This document shows positions 38,306 to 44,860 of a stretch of DNA of 64,000 bases, piece by piece (position 1 is the first letter of the stretch; each line of letters begins with the position of its first letter). The notes beneath the pieces are model-generated. The model did no database searches. It saw only the letters and a program-made list of their open reading frames with translations, and had not been told where the DNA came from. The translations under genes were made by a program, and so were the position numbers. The DNA is from Methylomonas sp. GTDB taxonomy: Bacteria > Pseudomonadota > Gammaproteobacteria > Methylococcales > Methylomonadaceae. The stretch spans positions 1 to 64,000 of the forward strand of contig PERU01000006.1 of assembly GCA_002928965.1 (NCBI GenBank), given 5' to 3'.

Positions 38306-38884
38306 GACGCACCTCAATAATGCTTTTCCGTATTTTACGTAAATTACGCAAATATTCAATACTTGCTTCCTAATTCAACAACACACGAGAAGTAAAAATG
38401 AGAGCAGAGTACTTGGAAGCTAGAGGCCTCAACAGCTGGCGAATTTTGCAGTAACTTGGCTTGAAGTAACAGTAAACTTCGTCTGTTACTGTAATTTCTA
38501 CTGCTTATTTTGTGGGCTGTAGTGAGTTTTACCGGGTCTTCGTGAGACAACAAAAAACCCGCGATCCCTTGCGAGATGCGGGTTTTGAGACTTTCTGATA
38601 CTTCTTGATACTGATTCTTGGTGGTGGAGTCGCCACTTGAAACAAACCGCGTCTACACTGCGGTTGCGGGTCGATGCAGGTTGTTGCTGGTTTGTTAAGG
38701 AAGTGGTTTTGATGGCCTTTTGAAACGCCAGAAACCTGCTGGTTTTTTCTCAGGTTTCGCCGGCTGTGTTGGCAATGAGTTCAATTCCCGAAAACGGAAT
38801 CGAACCCGAGTCCATCACCCTGACCAGAAACACACCTGTTTACACTCACCCAAGCCGAATGCTCATCGGTGCAATGAAGCTGCA
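38306..38884. other. Non-coding junction region between two toxin-antitoxin operons
   Basis: About 580 bp without a gene. It contains an integrase-arm-like cluster at 38448-38503 (TGCAGTAACTT, TAACAGTA, TGTTACTGTA, CTACTGC), a terminator hairpin (38554-38586), a copy of GGTGGTGGAG (38620-38629), and tRNA-like scraps such as GGTTCGATTCC on the minus strand near 38806. I could not fold these into a tRNA or tmRNA. Confidence 0.4.
38554..38586. terminator. Rho-independent terminator hairpin
   Basis: The stem AAAACCCGC/GCGGGTTTT has a 15-nt loop. A T-run on the minus strand follows, so it works best leftward. Confidence 0.7.
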
Positions 38885-38913
38885 TTGACAGGGTAATGCG
38901 ACTGCATTACCAT
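38885..38913 (+). promoter_or_regulatory. prlF promoter with embedded operator
   Basis: A consensus -35 TTGACA (38885-38890) is 17 bp from a -10-like TACCAT (38908-38913). The spacer holds a perfect inverted repeat GGTAATGC-GACT-GCATTACC (38892-38911). A repressor bound there would block polymerase; the PrlF antitoxin encoded just downstream is the obvious candidate. Confidence 0.75.
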
Positions 38914-38946
38914 TTAAACATCATTCCATATCCGCAGGAGACTGTC

Positions 38947-39276
38947 ATGTCTGCAACCCTCGAAGTCGAATCCACTCTCACCGATCGCTATCAGACTACT
39001 GTACCGGAAACCGTGCGCAGGGCCCTCAATCTGGGCAAGCGCGACAAGATACACTACACCATTCGCCCCAGTGGCGAAGTGATGCTGACGCGCGCAGAGC
39101 CTTCAGAGGAAGATGACCCGGTGCTTGGTCAGTTCCTTGGCTTCCTGGCCAACGATATCACTCGCCATCCTGAGCAACTGCAATCCATGGATGCCGGCTT
39201 CGTCCAGCGGCTCCAGTCGCTGGTTGGCGATCTCGATCTCGATCTCGATGTCCCCCTGCCGGCAGACGATGAATGA
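38947..39276 (+). CDS. prlF: PrlF antitoxin (SohA type)
   Basis: The 109-residue antitoxin has a swapped-hairpin AbrB-type DNA-binding N-terminus (STLTDRYQTTVPETVRRALNLGKRDKI). PrlF neutralises YhaV and autoregulates. I chose the ATG at 38947, behind GCAGGAG, over an upstream in-frame start. The C-terminus has an Asp-Leu-Asp repeat (DLDLDLDVPL). It overlaps the toxin start (ATGA). Confidence 0.92.
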   Translation: MSATLEVESTLTDRYQTTVPETVRRALNLGKRDKIHYTIRPSGEVMLTRAEPSEEDDPVLGQFLGFLANDITRHPEQLQSMDAGFVQRLQSLVGDLDLDLDVPLPADDE

Positions 39277-39788
39277 GCACTGGGAAGCCCGAACTACTGG
39301 TCATTCATGGCTGGACGATCTTTGCCCACCCACTGTTCCTGGCTCAGATTGAAGCGCTAACACGGCAAGTCGAGACGCTAAAGCAGAAAGACCCGGCCGG
39401 GTACGTAAAAAAGAATGCCCGCAAGCGACTAGCTGCGATCATCAAACTGGCGTTCGACGTCATCCCGCAAGATCCTGTGCGTCCAGAGTACCGGCAAGGA
39501 GGAACGCTCGGCGAAGATCACAAACACTGGTTCCGCGCCAAATTCTTCCAGCAGTACCGACTGTTTTTCCGCTACCACGCACCTAGCAAGGTGATTGTCT
39601 ACGCCTGGGTCAATGATGAAGACACCAAGCGAGCCTACGAGAGCAGCGACGACGCCTACAGAGTCTTTCGCAAAATGCTGGAAGGCGGGCATCCACCGGA
39701 TGACTGGGATCAACTTTTGATCGAGGCGCAGAAAGAGTCGCAGCGGATGCAGGATTCGCTGGTAAAGTCAGTGACATTGCAGCTATAG
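39273..39788 (+). CDS. yhaV: YhaV toxin
   Basis: YhaV is a ribosome-associated ribonuclease toxin of the RelE superfamily. The 171-residue protein has the family start VIHGWTIFAHPLFLAQIEAL, the RLAAIIKLAFDVIPQDP segment, and DHKHWFRAKFFQQYRLFFRY with catalytic-type Arg and Lys. FRKMLEGGHPPDDWDQLL ends it normally, so it looks intact. Base composition is higher in GC than the flanking AT-rich genes. Confidence 0.92.
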   Translation: MSTGKPELLVIHGWTIFAHPLFLAQIEALTRQVETLKQKDPAGYVKKNARKRLAAIIKLAFDVIPQDPVRPEYRQGGTLGEDHKHWFRAKFFQQYRLFFRYHAPSKVIVYAWVNDEDTKRAYESSDDAYRVFRKMLEGGHPPDDWDQLLIEAQKESQRMQDSLVKSVTLQL

Positions 39789-39864
39789 AGATGCAGACTG
39801 GGCAGAGTGATCGTACTACCAGATTTCGCTAATGAATGGGTGTCCGTAATTTCAAGTCTACTGA

Positions 39865-40041
39865 TCATCCAGCGCGACGCAGTGCGATTGCTTCTCGAAT
39901 CGCAAGGGTTGCGTCTGGCGAATCCTCGTCATCTTCGGGTTCAATACCGGCCAATTTATTTTGGTGCAAAAGCGCCAAATCAGTTTTTGATTCGCCACGT
40001 TCCCGAGCCGCACGTATCTCTTTAAGTGTCATCGTAGTCAT
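39865..40041 (-). CDS. Truncated BrnA-like antitoxin
   Basis: The 58-residue product lies directly after BrnT, overlapping its end, and has the polar ARERGESKTDLALLHQNKL segment seen in BrnT partners. Related antitoxins continue past the LRRAGRP region into a DNA-binding tail; here a stop follows LRRAG, where the DNA changes to the YhaV locus. It was probably cut by recombination. Confidence 0.5.
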   Translation of the reverse strand: MTTMTLKEIRAARERGESKTDLALLHQNKLAGIEPEDDEDSPDATLAIREAIALRRAG

Positions 40042-40273
40042 TTTCAAGCCAGTCATGATAAGCCTCTCTTTCTGTGCGTTTGGCGGGGCGATAGCTGATG
40101 ATGTGAGGAATGTCACCAGGCAAATACACAACAGTCAACACCATTAGCAGATCGAATACATAGGCAAAAGATTGTTGGCGGCGTTCACCTTTGCGCTCTG
40201 TTTCAATGTCCAGGCGATAAGGACTTTTAGGCACCCAATCGGCATCCACGAAATCAAGCTTGTGTTTATCCAA
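40022..40273 (-). CDS. brnT: BrnT-family toxin, 5' truncated
   Basis: Residues HKLDFVDADWV, ERKGERRQQSFAYVFD and SYRPAKRTEREAYHDW identify BrnT, a RelE-fold ribonuclease. The reading frame continues upstream (TWQESKRQANLDKH) without any ATG or GTG before a stop, and the only start is a TTG at 40273, which would remove the first conserved strand. Upstream DNA belongs to a Fic gene fragment on the other strand, so the 5' end was lost. Probably inactive. Confidence 0.65.
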   Translation of the reverse strand: MDKHKLDFVDADWVPKSPYRLDIETERKGERRQQSFAYVFDLLMVLTVVYLPGDIPHIISYRPAKRTEREAYHDWLENDYDDT

Positions 40274-40297
40274 ATTGGCTTGCCGCTTGCTTTCTTG

Positions 40298-40405
40298 CCA
40301 AGTGTTCTGCGCGACATCAATGAATTGCTGGCTTATGGTTTGTTACGCAAATCGACGGAGGGTGGTCGCAGCACCAGCTACGAGATCAATCAATTTCTGC
40401 GTTGA
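40298..40405 (+). pseudogene. C-terminal fragment of a Fic-family protein
   Basis: The translated segment RDINELLAYGLLRKSTEGG followed by RSTSYEINQFL matches the winged-helix end of Fic-domain proteins. The Fic catalytic domain is missing; the 5' side is replaced by the reverse-strand BrnT gene. Confidence 0.6.
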
Positions 40406-40462
40406 GTATGCTTTTGACTCACGTCCCCAAATGTTGTCCCGTATAGACGGGTAATACATTTT

Positions 40463-40753
40463 TCATAGATTGATCTGATATTGGCAGAGTGTGCGGTGCA
40501 GAATTGCTTGGATTTCTTGCCTTGGTTGTTCTGGAGCTATCACTTCTATTCGATTACCCTCGCCAAGAATCTACCATCTGAATTGCCACGAATCCAAAAC
40601 TTTAGCGCTGATATCTCTGTAACCTGAGCCATCAGTCGGAGTAATTGTCTGGTTCAGACTTAATTTCGATTCATCAAGCATTAGTGCCAAATGATCACAG
40701 ATTCTTACTTTGAATATTATTTGGTTCACCGGCGACATTTTTGATAATGCCAA
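40463..40753 (-). pseudogene. C-terminal remnant of a WYL-domain regulator
   Basis: The frame encodes LMLDESKLSLNQTITPTDG, DSWQFRW, then an in-frame TAG at 40571-40573, then ILGEGNRIEVIAPEQPRQEI and a TGA at 40463. This is the WYL C-terminal pattern around WLLG-G--VEV--P. Both the 5' truncation and the nonsense codon indicate decay. Confidence 0.6.
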
Positions 40754-40889
40754 TCCGTCGGTGTCGCAGAAGCAGTTATACTGGTTTTTGCAGGCAGCTC
40801 GTCAAGCTGCATCGTATTTGCGGGTGTTGTTGATCGCAGGTTACGACCCGCCGGGTCGTCTGGTAAAAGGCTTGAAATACTATGACTGA
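40695..40889 (+). pseudogene. 3' end of an unidentified gene upstream of the FtsZ-like gene
   Basis: An open frame ends with QKQLYWFLQAARQAASYL and GRLVKGLKYYD and stops at 40887-40889, overlapping the start of the next gene in ATGACTGA fashion. No start codon is credible and the 5' part overlaps the WYL remnant. It looks like the tail of a third, mostly deleted operon member. Confidence 0.45.
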
Positions 40890-41835
40890 ACAAAATCAAG
40901 ATACTGAGGATTGCATCCGGATTGGTTTGCTGGCTTTGGATCATGCCGGCCACCAGGCAATCAGCGATTTACTCAAAAGCCCGATACTTCAGGACATCTC
41001 AATTGCACATTGGTCGGTGGCGGATACAGCAAGTCCAGAGCATGTTGACGCGGATAATCTAAACTCGTTTCTTAACGTTCATCATCGCCTGGATATCTTG
41101 TTTATTCTGGCAGACATACAAGTCGCCTTCGAGCAGGAAAGATACGCGGCAATACTGGCACAGATCTCCAGTCCCGACAAATTGGTTTTTACGATTCCGC
41201 TCGCGTCTAATAGTCAGTCCGGTCGGTTGATTTACGATCACTCGCTAGATCAATTAACAATCGATAATCACGCTGTATTAATTGAGCAAAGTACATACTC
41301 AATTGGTCAACTTAGTTTTACTGAGGAACAGTCCGCCAAAAACACTAAGAATAGGCGTCAAAATCTGGCCTTGATCATTTATGGCATTATAGGCCCTCTG
41401 ATTCATCATGGCTTGATCGGTACTGATTTAATGGAAGTCCAGGCTTTATTATCGCAAAACAGTCTGATTGATGTGTATTTAGCCGTGGACAATGACTCAG
41501 CTCGCGCACCAAATACCGCCCGCCGGATTTTGGATTATTGGCGAAATACTGAACATACGGTAACCAACAGCAGTATTGTGGATGTATTAATCACACTGAT
41601 TCATGGCAATGATTTTGCTCTCTTCGAACTGGACGAAGTCGCAGCACTTTTACTGCCAGCCTTTTCGGAAGTCGCAAATTGTAAACTCACAGAGACGCCA
41701 AACTTGGCGCTAGACGATCAAATGGCGGTTGTCATGTTTGTCAGCCGTCCAAACCTTAATCCCCAACCGATTAACGACCAAAGCCTCGGCATGGCGTCAA
41801 TGTTATTTAACGCAAAAAATCGGGAGGCAGTATGA
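40882..41835 (+). CDS. Degenerate FtsZ/tubulin-fold protein
   Basis: I infer the family from pattern only. The 317 residues follow FtsZ order: IRIGLLALDHAGHQAISDLL in place of the GxGGxGxN strand-helix; DILFILADIQVAFEQE where FtsZ has the GGGTGTG loop; then LALIIYGIIGPLIHHGLIG plus TDLMEVQALL, like FtsZ 'ISDLITRPGLINVDFADV'; then DVLITLIHGNDFALFELDEV, like 'ITAGFDLRLDEF'; and a final strand VVMFVSR. The glycine-rich GTP loop is absent, so nucleotide binding is doubtful. It is coupled by ATGA to the next gene. Confidence 0.5.
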   Translation: MTEQNQDTEDCIRIGLLALDHAGHQAISDLLKSPILQDISIAHWSVADTASPEHVDADNLNSFLNVHHRLDILFILADIQVAFEQERYAAILAQISSPDKLVFTIPLASNSQSGRLIYDHSLDQLTIDNHAVLIEQSTYSIGQLSFTEEQSAKNTKNRRQNLALIIYGIIGPLIHHGLIGTDLMEVQALLSQNSLIDVYLAVDNDSARAPNTARRILDYWRNTEHTVTNSSIVDVLITLIHGNDFALFELDEVAALLLPAFSEVANCKLTETPNLALDDQMAVVMFVSRPNLNPQPINDQSLGMASMLFNAKNREAV

Positions 41836-42692
41836 ATTGGCAAGATTTTTTACGGCAGTTACAAACTCAACCCATTGATCAGAATCAGGGTGATGCACTG
41901 CTCAACAAACTGGCAAGTTTGCATAAAACCCCTGATTTGTATTGGTATCCCGGTAGCGGCGACGATCTAACGCCTCTGTTGTTGGACGTACCCAATAATC
42001 CGACTGGCAGGCGCTTGTGTAGAATGAACGATGACTTTGACGAAAATCCTGTGTTGCTTTGGATGAACGACTACAGCGAGTTTTATCAGAACTATCCTGA
42101 TGCCGCTGTTTTAGGCAAGCAACTAGAATCATGTTACCCGGAAATTTGGCAGGACTACAACGCAACTTTTACTCTTGGTTATCATCGGGAGCGTTACCAA
42201 GTCAACGACGAGATAACGATCACTCTGTTCACCGTCATCGTCCAAAATCGGGATCAGGGCGAACATACTCGAGGTGCCGAAGGTGACGAGTATCTGGTGT
42301 GTTTCTCAAATTGTGTGTCATCAAAATTATTGAAACAAGTTTTTACCCCATTTCGTCTGCGTATTTGGTCTGTCGCTTTAATTCGGCAAGGTGGTTGTTC
42401 GGGTCAAATAGGCAATGGGCAATATTTTGATGTTCCTGGGGCAATCTACCAAGCTGCGATACAAAAATTAGTCGAAGATAGAAACAGTCGGTCTAGCGAT
42501 TTAGACCAATCTGAAGCTGTCGATCTCAGAGAGGTGGAATTCTGGATCATCGATCAGCAAGGCCAGAGTGACGAAATGCCAAGTAGTGTCGAGTTGTGGC
42601 ATTACGAAAATGTCGGATGTCCGTTTTCCTGGGGCTGGCCACCGGCAAGAGTTTTTGCTAAGCCCGGTGCGACTTATAATCGAGAGGGTTGA
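41832..42692 (+). CDS. Hypothetical protein, partner of the FtsZ-like protein
   Basis: I do not recognise this 286-residue family. Near the N-terminus it has YWYPGSGDDLTPLLLD, a motif I associate with uncharacterised proteins but cannot name. The C-terminal part is rich in aromatic residues (FSWGWPPARVFAKPG). No signal peptide or membrane segment is seen. Its start overlaps the FtsZ-like stop by 4 nt, so the two products very likely act together. Confidence 0.75.
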   Translation: MNWQDFLRQLQTQPIDQNQGDALLNKLASLHKTPDLYWYPGSGDDLTPLLLDVPNNPTGRRLCRMNDDFDENPVLLWMNDYSEFYQNYPDAAVLGKQLESCYPEIWQDYNATFTLGYHRERYQVNDEITITLFTVIVQNRDQGEHTRGAEGDEYLVCFSNCVSSKLLKQVFTPFRLRIWSVALIRQGGCSGQIGNGQYFDVPGAIYQAAIQKLVEDRNSRSSDLDQSEAVDLREVEFWIIDQQGQSDEMPSSVELWHYENVGCPFSWGWPPARVFAKPGATYNREG

Positions 42693-42949
42693 CTGGTTTG
42701 TCAAGCTACTGGCTGGATCGATCAGATTGGGTAACGATAGCAGCTGGAAAAATTTGTCAGGTGTCTTTGAAAATGAATTTAAGTACCAAATTTGGCATAT
42801 AATTTTCAAAAAATATTTTCTATGACCCAAAATAATTGGGATTTAGGTTGATATGGCTAGGTTTTATATGGCTACCTGGAAATATAAAAAGCATGATATT
42901 ACTCTTAATAATACCATTTAAACCTTGTTCAGAAGTTTTATTCAAAAGA

Positions 42950-43073
42950 TCAATCCACTGTAATCTGTGATGAAAATGGATCGCTTTTTTTGTAGAAACT
43001 TGACCGTGTCAAATATAAGTCATCTAAACTTAAAAGGGAATTAAAAAACCTTATCTCATACGTCATTTCGTCA
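42950..43073 (-). pseudogene. Out-of-frame 3' part of the heptamer-repeat gene
   Basis: Past the repeat at 43074-43094 a second frame continues with DEMTYEIRFFNSLLSLDDL and ends at 42950. Removing one 7-bp unit joins it to the upstream frame and gives a protein of about 170 residues. Confidence 0.6.
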
Positions 43074-43469
43074 ATTGTAAATTGTAAATTGTAAATTTTC
43101 AAGTTTTTCGTTGAAAATGTCACCGCCATCATTATGCTCTGAGTAAATGAAGTAGTCGGAATCAGTGTATGAATACAATATACTTCCATATTCTTCGTAT
43201 ACTTCATGAATGTTCTTAAAATTATATTGCACCATTTCTGTAAAGTTTTTCCATTCATCGTCATCAAACTCCCAAAAAATATTGAGTTCTTCGTCAAGCT
43301 CTTCGAGGTTATTAGAAAGCTCTTCTAAAGAGTCTTTAGTCTTTAAAAATTGTGCGTCATTGTTTATTATATTTAGTATTTTCCCTATACAATCGTTAAT
43401 TATAGATTGACTTTCAACTATCCTGATCATGTGATTAATATGGTCTTTTTCAATATCTATGATCTGCAT
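43071..43469 (-). CDS. Acidic hypothetical protein ending in a 7-bp repeat tract
   Basis: This 132-residue acidic, AT-rich, helical protein (ELSNNLEELDEELNIFWEFD) has no recognised family. Its last codons run through three copies of ATTGTAA (plus strand) and hit a stop within the repeat. It lies 64 nt behind the caspase-like gene on the same strand and is probably its operon partner. With two or five repeat copies, the frame would continue to 42950. Confidence 0.65.
   Translation of the reverse strand: MQIIDIEKDHINHMIRIVESQSIINDCIGKILNIINNDAQFLKTKDSLEELSNNLEELDEELNIFWEFDDDEWKNFTEMVQYNFKNIHEVYEEYGSILYSYTDSDYFIYSEHNDGGDIFNEKLENLQFTIYN
43074..43094. repeat. Three tandem 7-bp units (ATTGTAA) inside a coding region
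   Basis: Three perfect units lie exactly where the gene changes frame. Seven is not a multiple of three, so gain or loss of a unit shifts the frame, the classic layout for slipped-strand phase variation. Confidence 0.8.
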
Positions 43470-43533
43470 ATCATTACCCCCTATCTTCTGTTTTTTTTGA
43501 ATTTCATTTGTCTAGCAAAAATAACGAATCTAA

Positions 43534-44235
43534 TTATATGTTTTGAAATCTGTCATATTCATAAAAAACATTATCAGTTACGGTTTTGGCTCTTTTACCT
43601 TTTCCACTTGGTTGAATAACAAACTGTAATGAGTTACGGAGTTTTACGGGTTTGTTATGATAGTCTTCACCTATACTAAATTTATCAGAAAAGCTGCTGA
43701 TTGAACGCCCCAGACTTCTTATCATCTCATCCTCATTATTATAATCATCATGTTCCAAATTTGACATGCCAGACATAATGGCGCAGTCTATGAATGTGCC
43801 TTCAAGCCAAGCTGAACTTGTAGCATATCCGGCACACCATTTTAAATTTGTGTTCTGAATATAAACCTCCATTGTTGGTAGGTTTCCGCCTACAAAGCAA
43901 GAACCTAACATTAATCCTGTAATATTATGCTTTTTAGATTTTTCACCAACCTCAGACATAAGTTCTTGTATAGTTACGCCGCCAATCTTTTGTTTATATC
44001 CATGGGCTGCAATATAAACAATTGTATTTTGGAAGGATGTTTTGCATAAGCAATAAAGGGCTTTTATAAAACTGTTTTTGTCATAAAAGTTAGCATGGTA
44101 TACCTCTGTATCACCCGCAAACTTTGCAATCCCTTCAACAAAAGGTATTACGCTGCTTCTATTTGAATCACCAACATCCAACTCCCAAGGAGATTCAAGG
44201 ATCAATATGGCTCTATTTGAGTTCTGTATTTTCAT
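43534..44235 (-). CDS. Caspase-like (clan CD) protease-fold protein
   Basis: The 233-residue protein shows the caspase/CHAT-type pair: a hydrophobic strand ending in His (TIVYIAAHG, H78) and a second ending in Cys (GLMLGSCFVGGN, C113). The N-terminal strand RAILILESPWELD fits the first strand of the fold. Such proteases often act as suicidal effectors in bacterial defence; the target here is unknown. AT-rich, in an accessory region, followed by the heptamer-repeat gene. Confidence 0.65.
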   Translation of the reverse strand: MKIQNSNRAILILESPWELDVGDSNRSSVIPFVEGIAKFAGDTEVYHANFYDKNSFIKALYCLCKTSFQNTIVYIAAHGYKQKIGGVTIQELMSEVGEKSKKHNITGLMLGSCFVGGNLPTMEVYIQNTNLKWCAGYATSSAWLEGTFIDCAIMSGMSNLEHDDYNNEDEMIRSLGRSISSFSDKFSIGEDYHNKPVKLRNSLQFVIQPSGKGKRAKTVTDNVFYEYDRFQNI

Positions 44236-44270
44236 ATGTGTATTTGAATAATTATAATAGAACGACTATG

Positions 44271-44311
44271 GCCTAACGCGTAATGGATGGTGCCCTATGC
44301 AATAGTTAGAC
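44271..44311. other. attC-like imperfect palindrome
   Basis: GCCTAAC (44271-44277) and GTTAGAC (44305-44311) fit the outer RYYYAAC and GTTRRRY boxes of integron attC sites. The 41-bp span is shorter than usual. Low confidence. Confidence 0.25.
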
Positions 44312-44448
44312 TTATTCGTGCAGCACAAACGTAGGCTACGGTATATTCTAAAGTACAGACAAGCGCTCGGTATTGAGTGTGTCTCGGCAATCTATTTTCA
44401 ACGCGCCAATCTGTAAGCCATTGGGCAAACTAAATGGCCCGATTTCGG

Positions 44449-44851
44449 TTAAATCGTATAGAGAGCCGTCAATTTGCTTGGTTTTTTCTTTTTTGCCATT
44501 GCCTCGTCACAAAGTTTATCAAACTCAACTTTCATAAATCTTGCCAGTTTAGCTTCGCGGCGCCTCGGCCCCTCGTAATCTTCGCTCATCTTTTCAGCGC
44601 AGACGCACCAGACATCGAACTACTCGTCCAGATCCGGGTGTTCCATGATGTGGACATAGCGGATCTTCTTGTTGCTGCACATCTGGCAGGTAGGAGCCCA
44701 ACCAAACACGCTCGCCTTCGCAAGATACATTTTTGCTTAGCGGTTCATTGGTCAGCCTCAAAATTTCGCGAATGGCTGTAAATAACGGCGAATAACAATA
44801 TTTTTGAATCGCTTTTTCTAGGGAATTAGCTTTTTTGGATTCATAAGACAT
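44449..44851 (-). pseudogene. Decayed Cys-rich (zinc-ribbon-like) protein gene
   Basis: An N-terminal frame (from ATG 44851: SLEKAIQKYCYSPLFTAIRE) gives way, after a frameshift, to a frame with PTCQMCSNKKIRYVHIMEHP, an in-frame TAG, then FDVWCVCAEKMSEDYEG and RRREAKLAR before a TAA at 44449. Two CxxC/CxC clusters suggest a metal-binding protein of the kind common in genomic islands. Broken by at least two changes. Confidence 0.5.
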
Positions 44852-44860
44852 GTAATATTC

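Noticed and set aside
38590-38880. Possible tmRNA or tRNA remnant next to the terminator
   Set aside because: GGTTCGATTCC and CTCCACCACCA-like strings occur, but they are not arranged as an acceptor and T-arm; no cloverleaf or tmRNA start could be built.
44434-44781. 115-codon plus-strand frame
   Set aside because: The minus strand carries a recognisable Cys-cluster remnant over the same bases, so this is its shadow.
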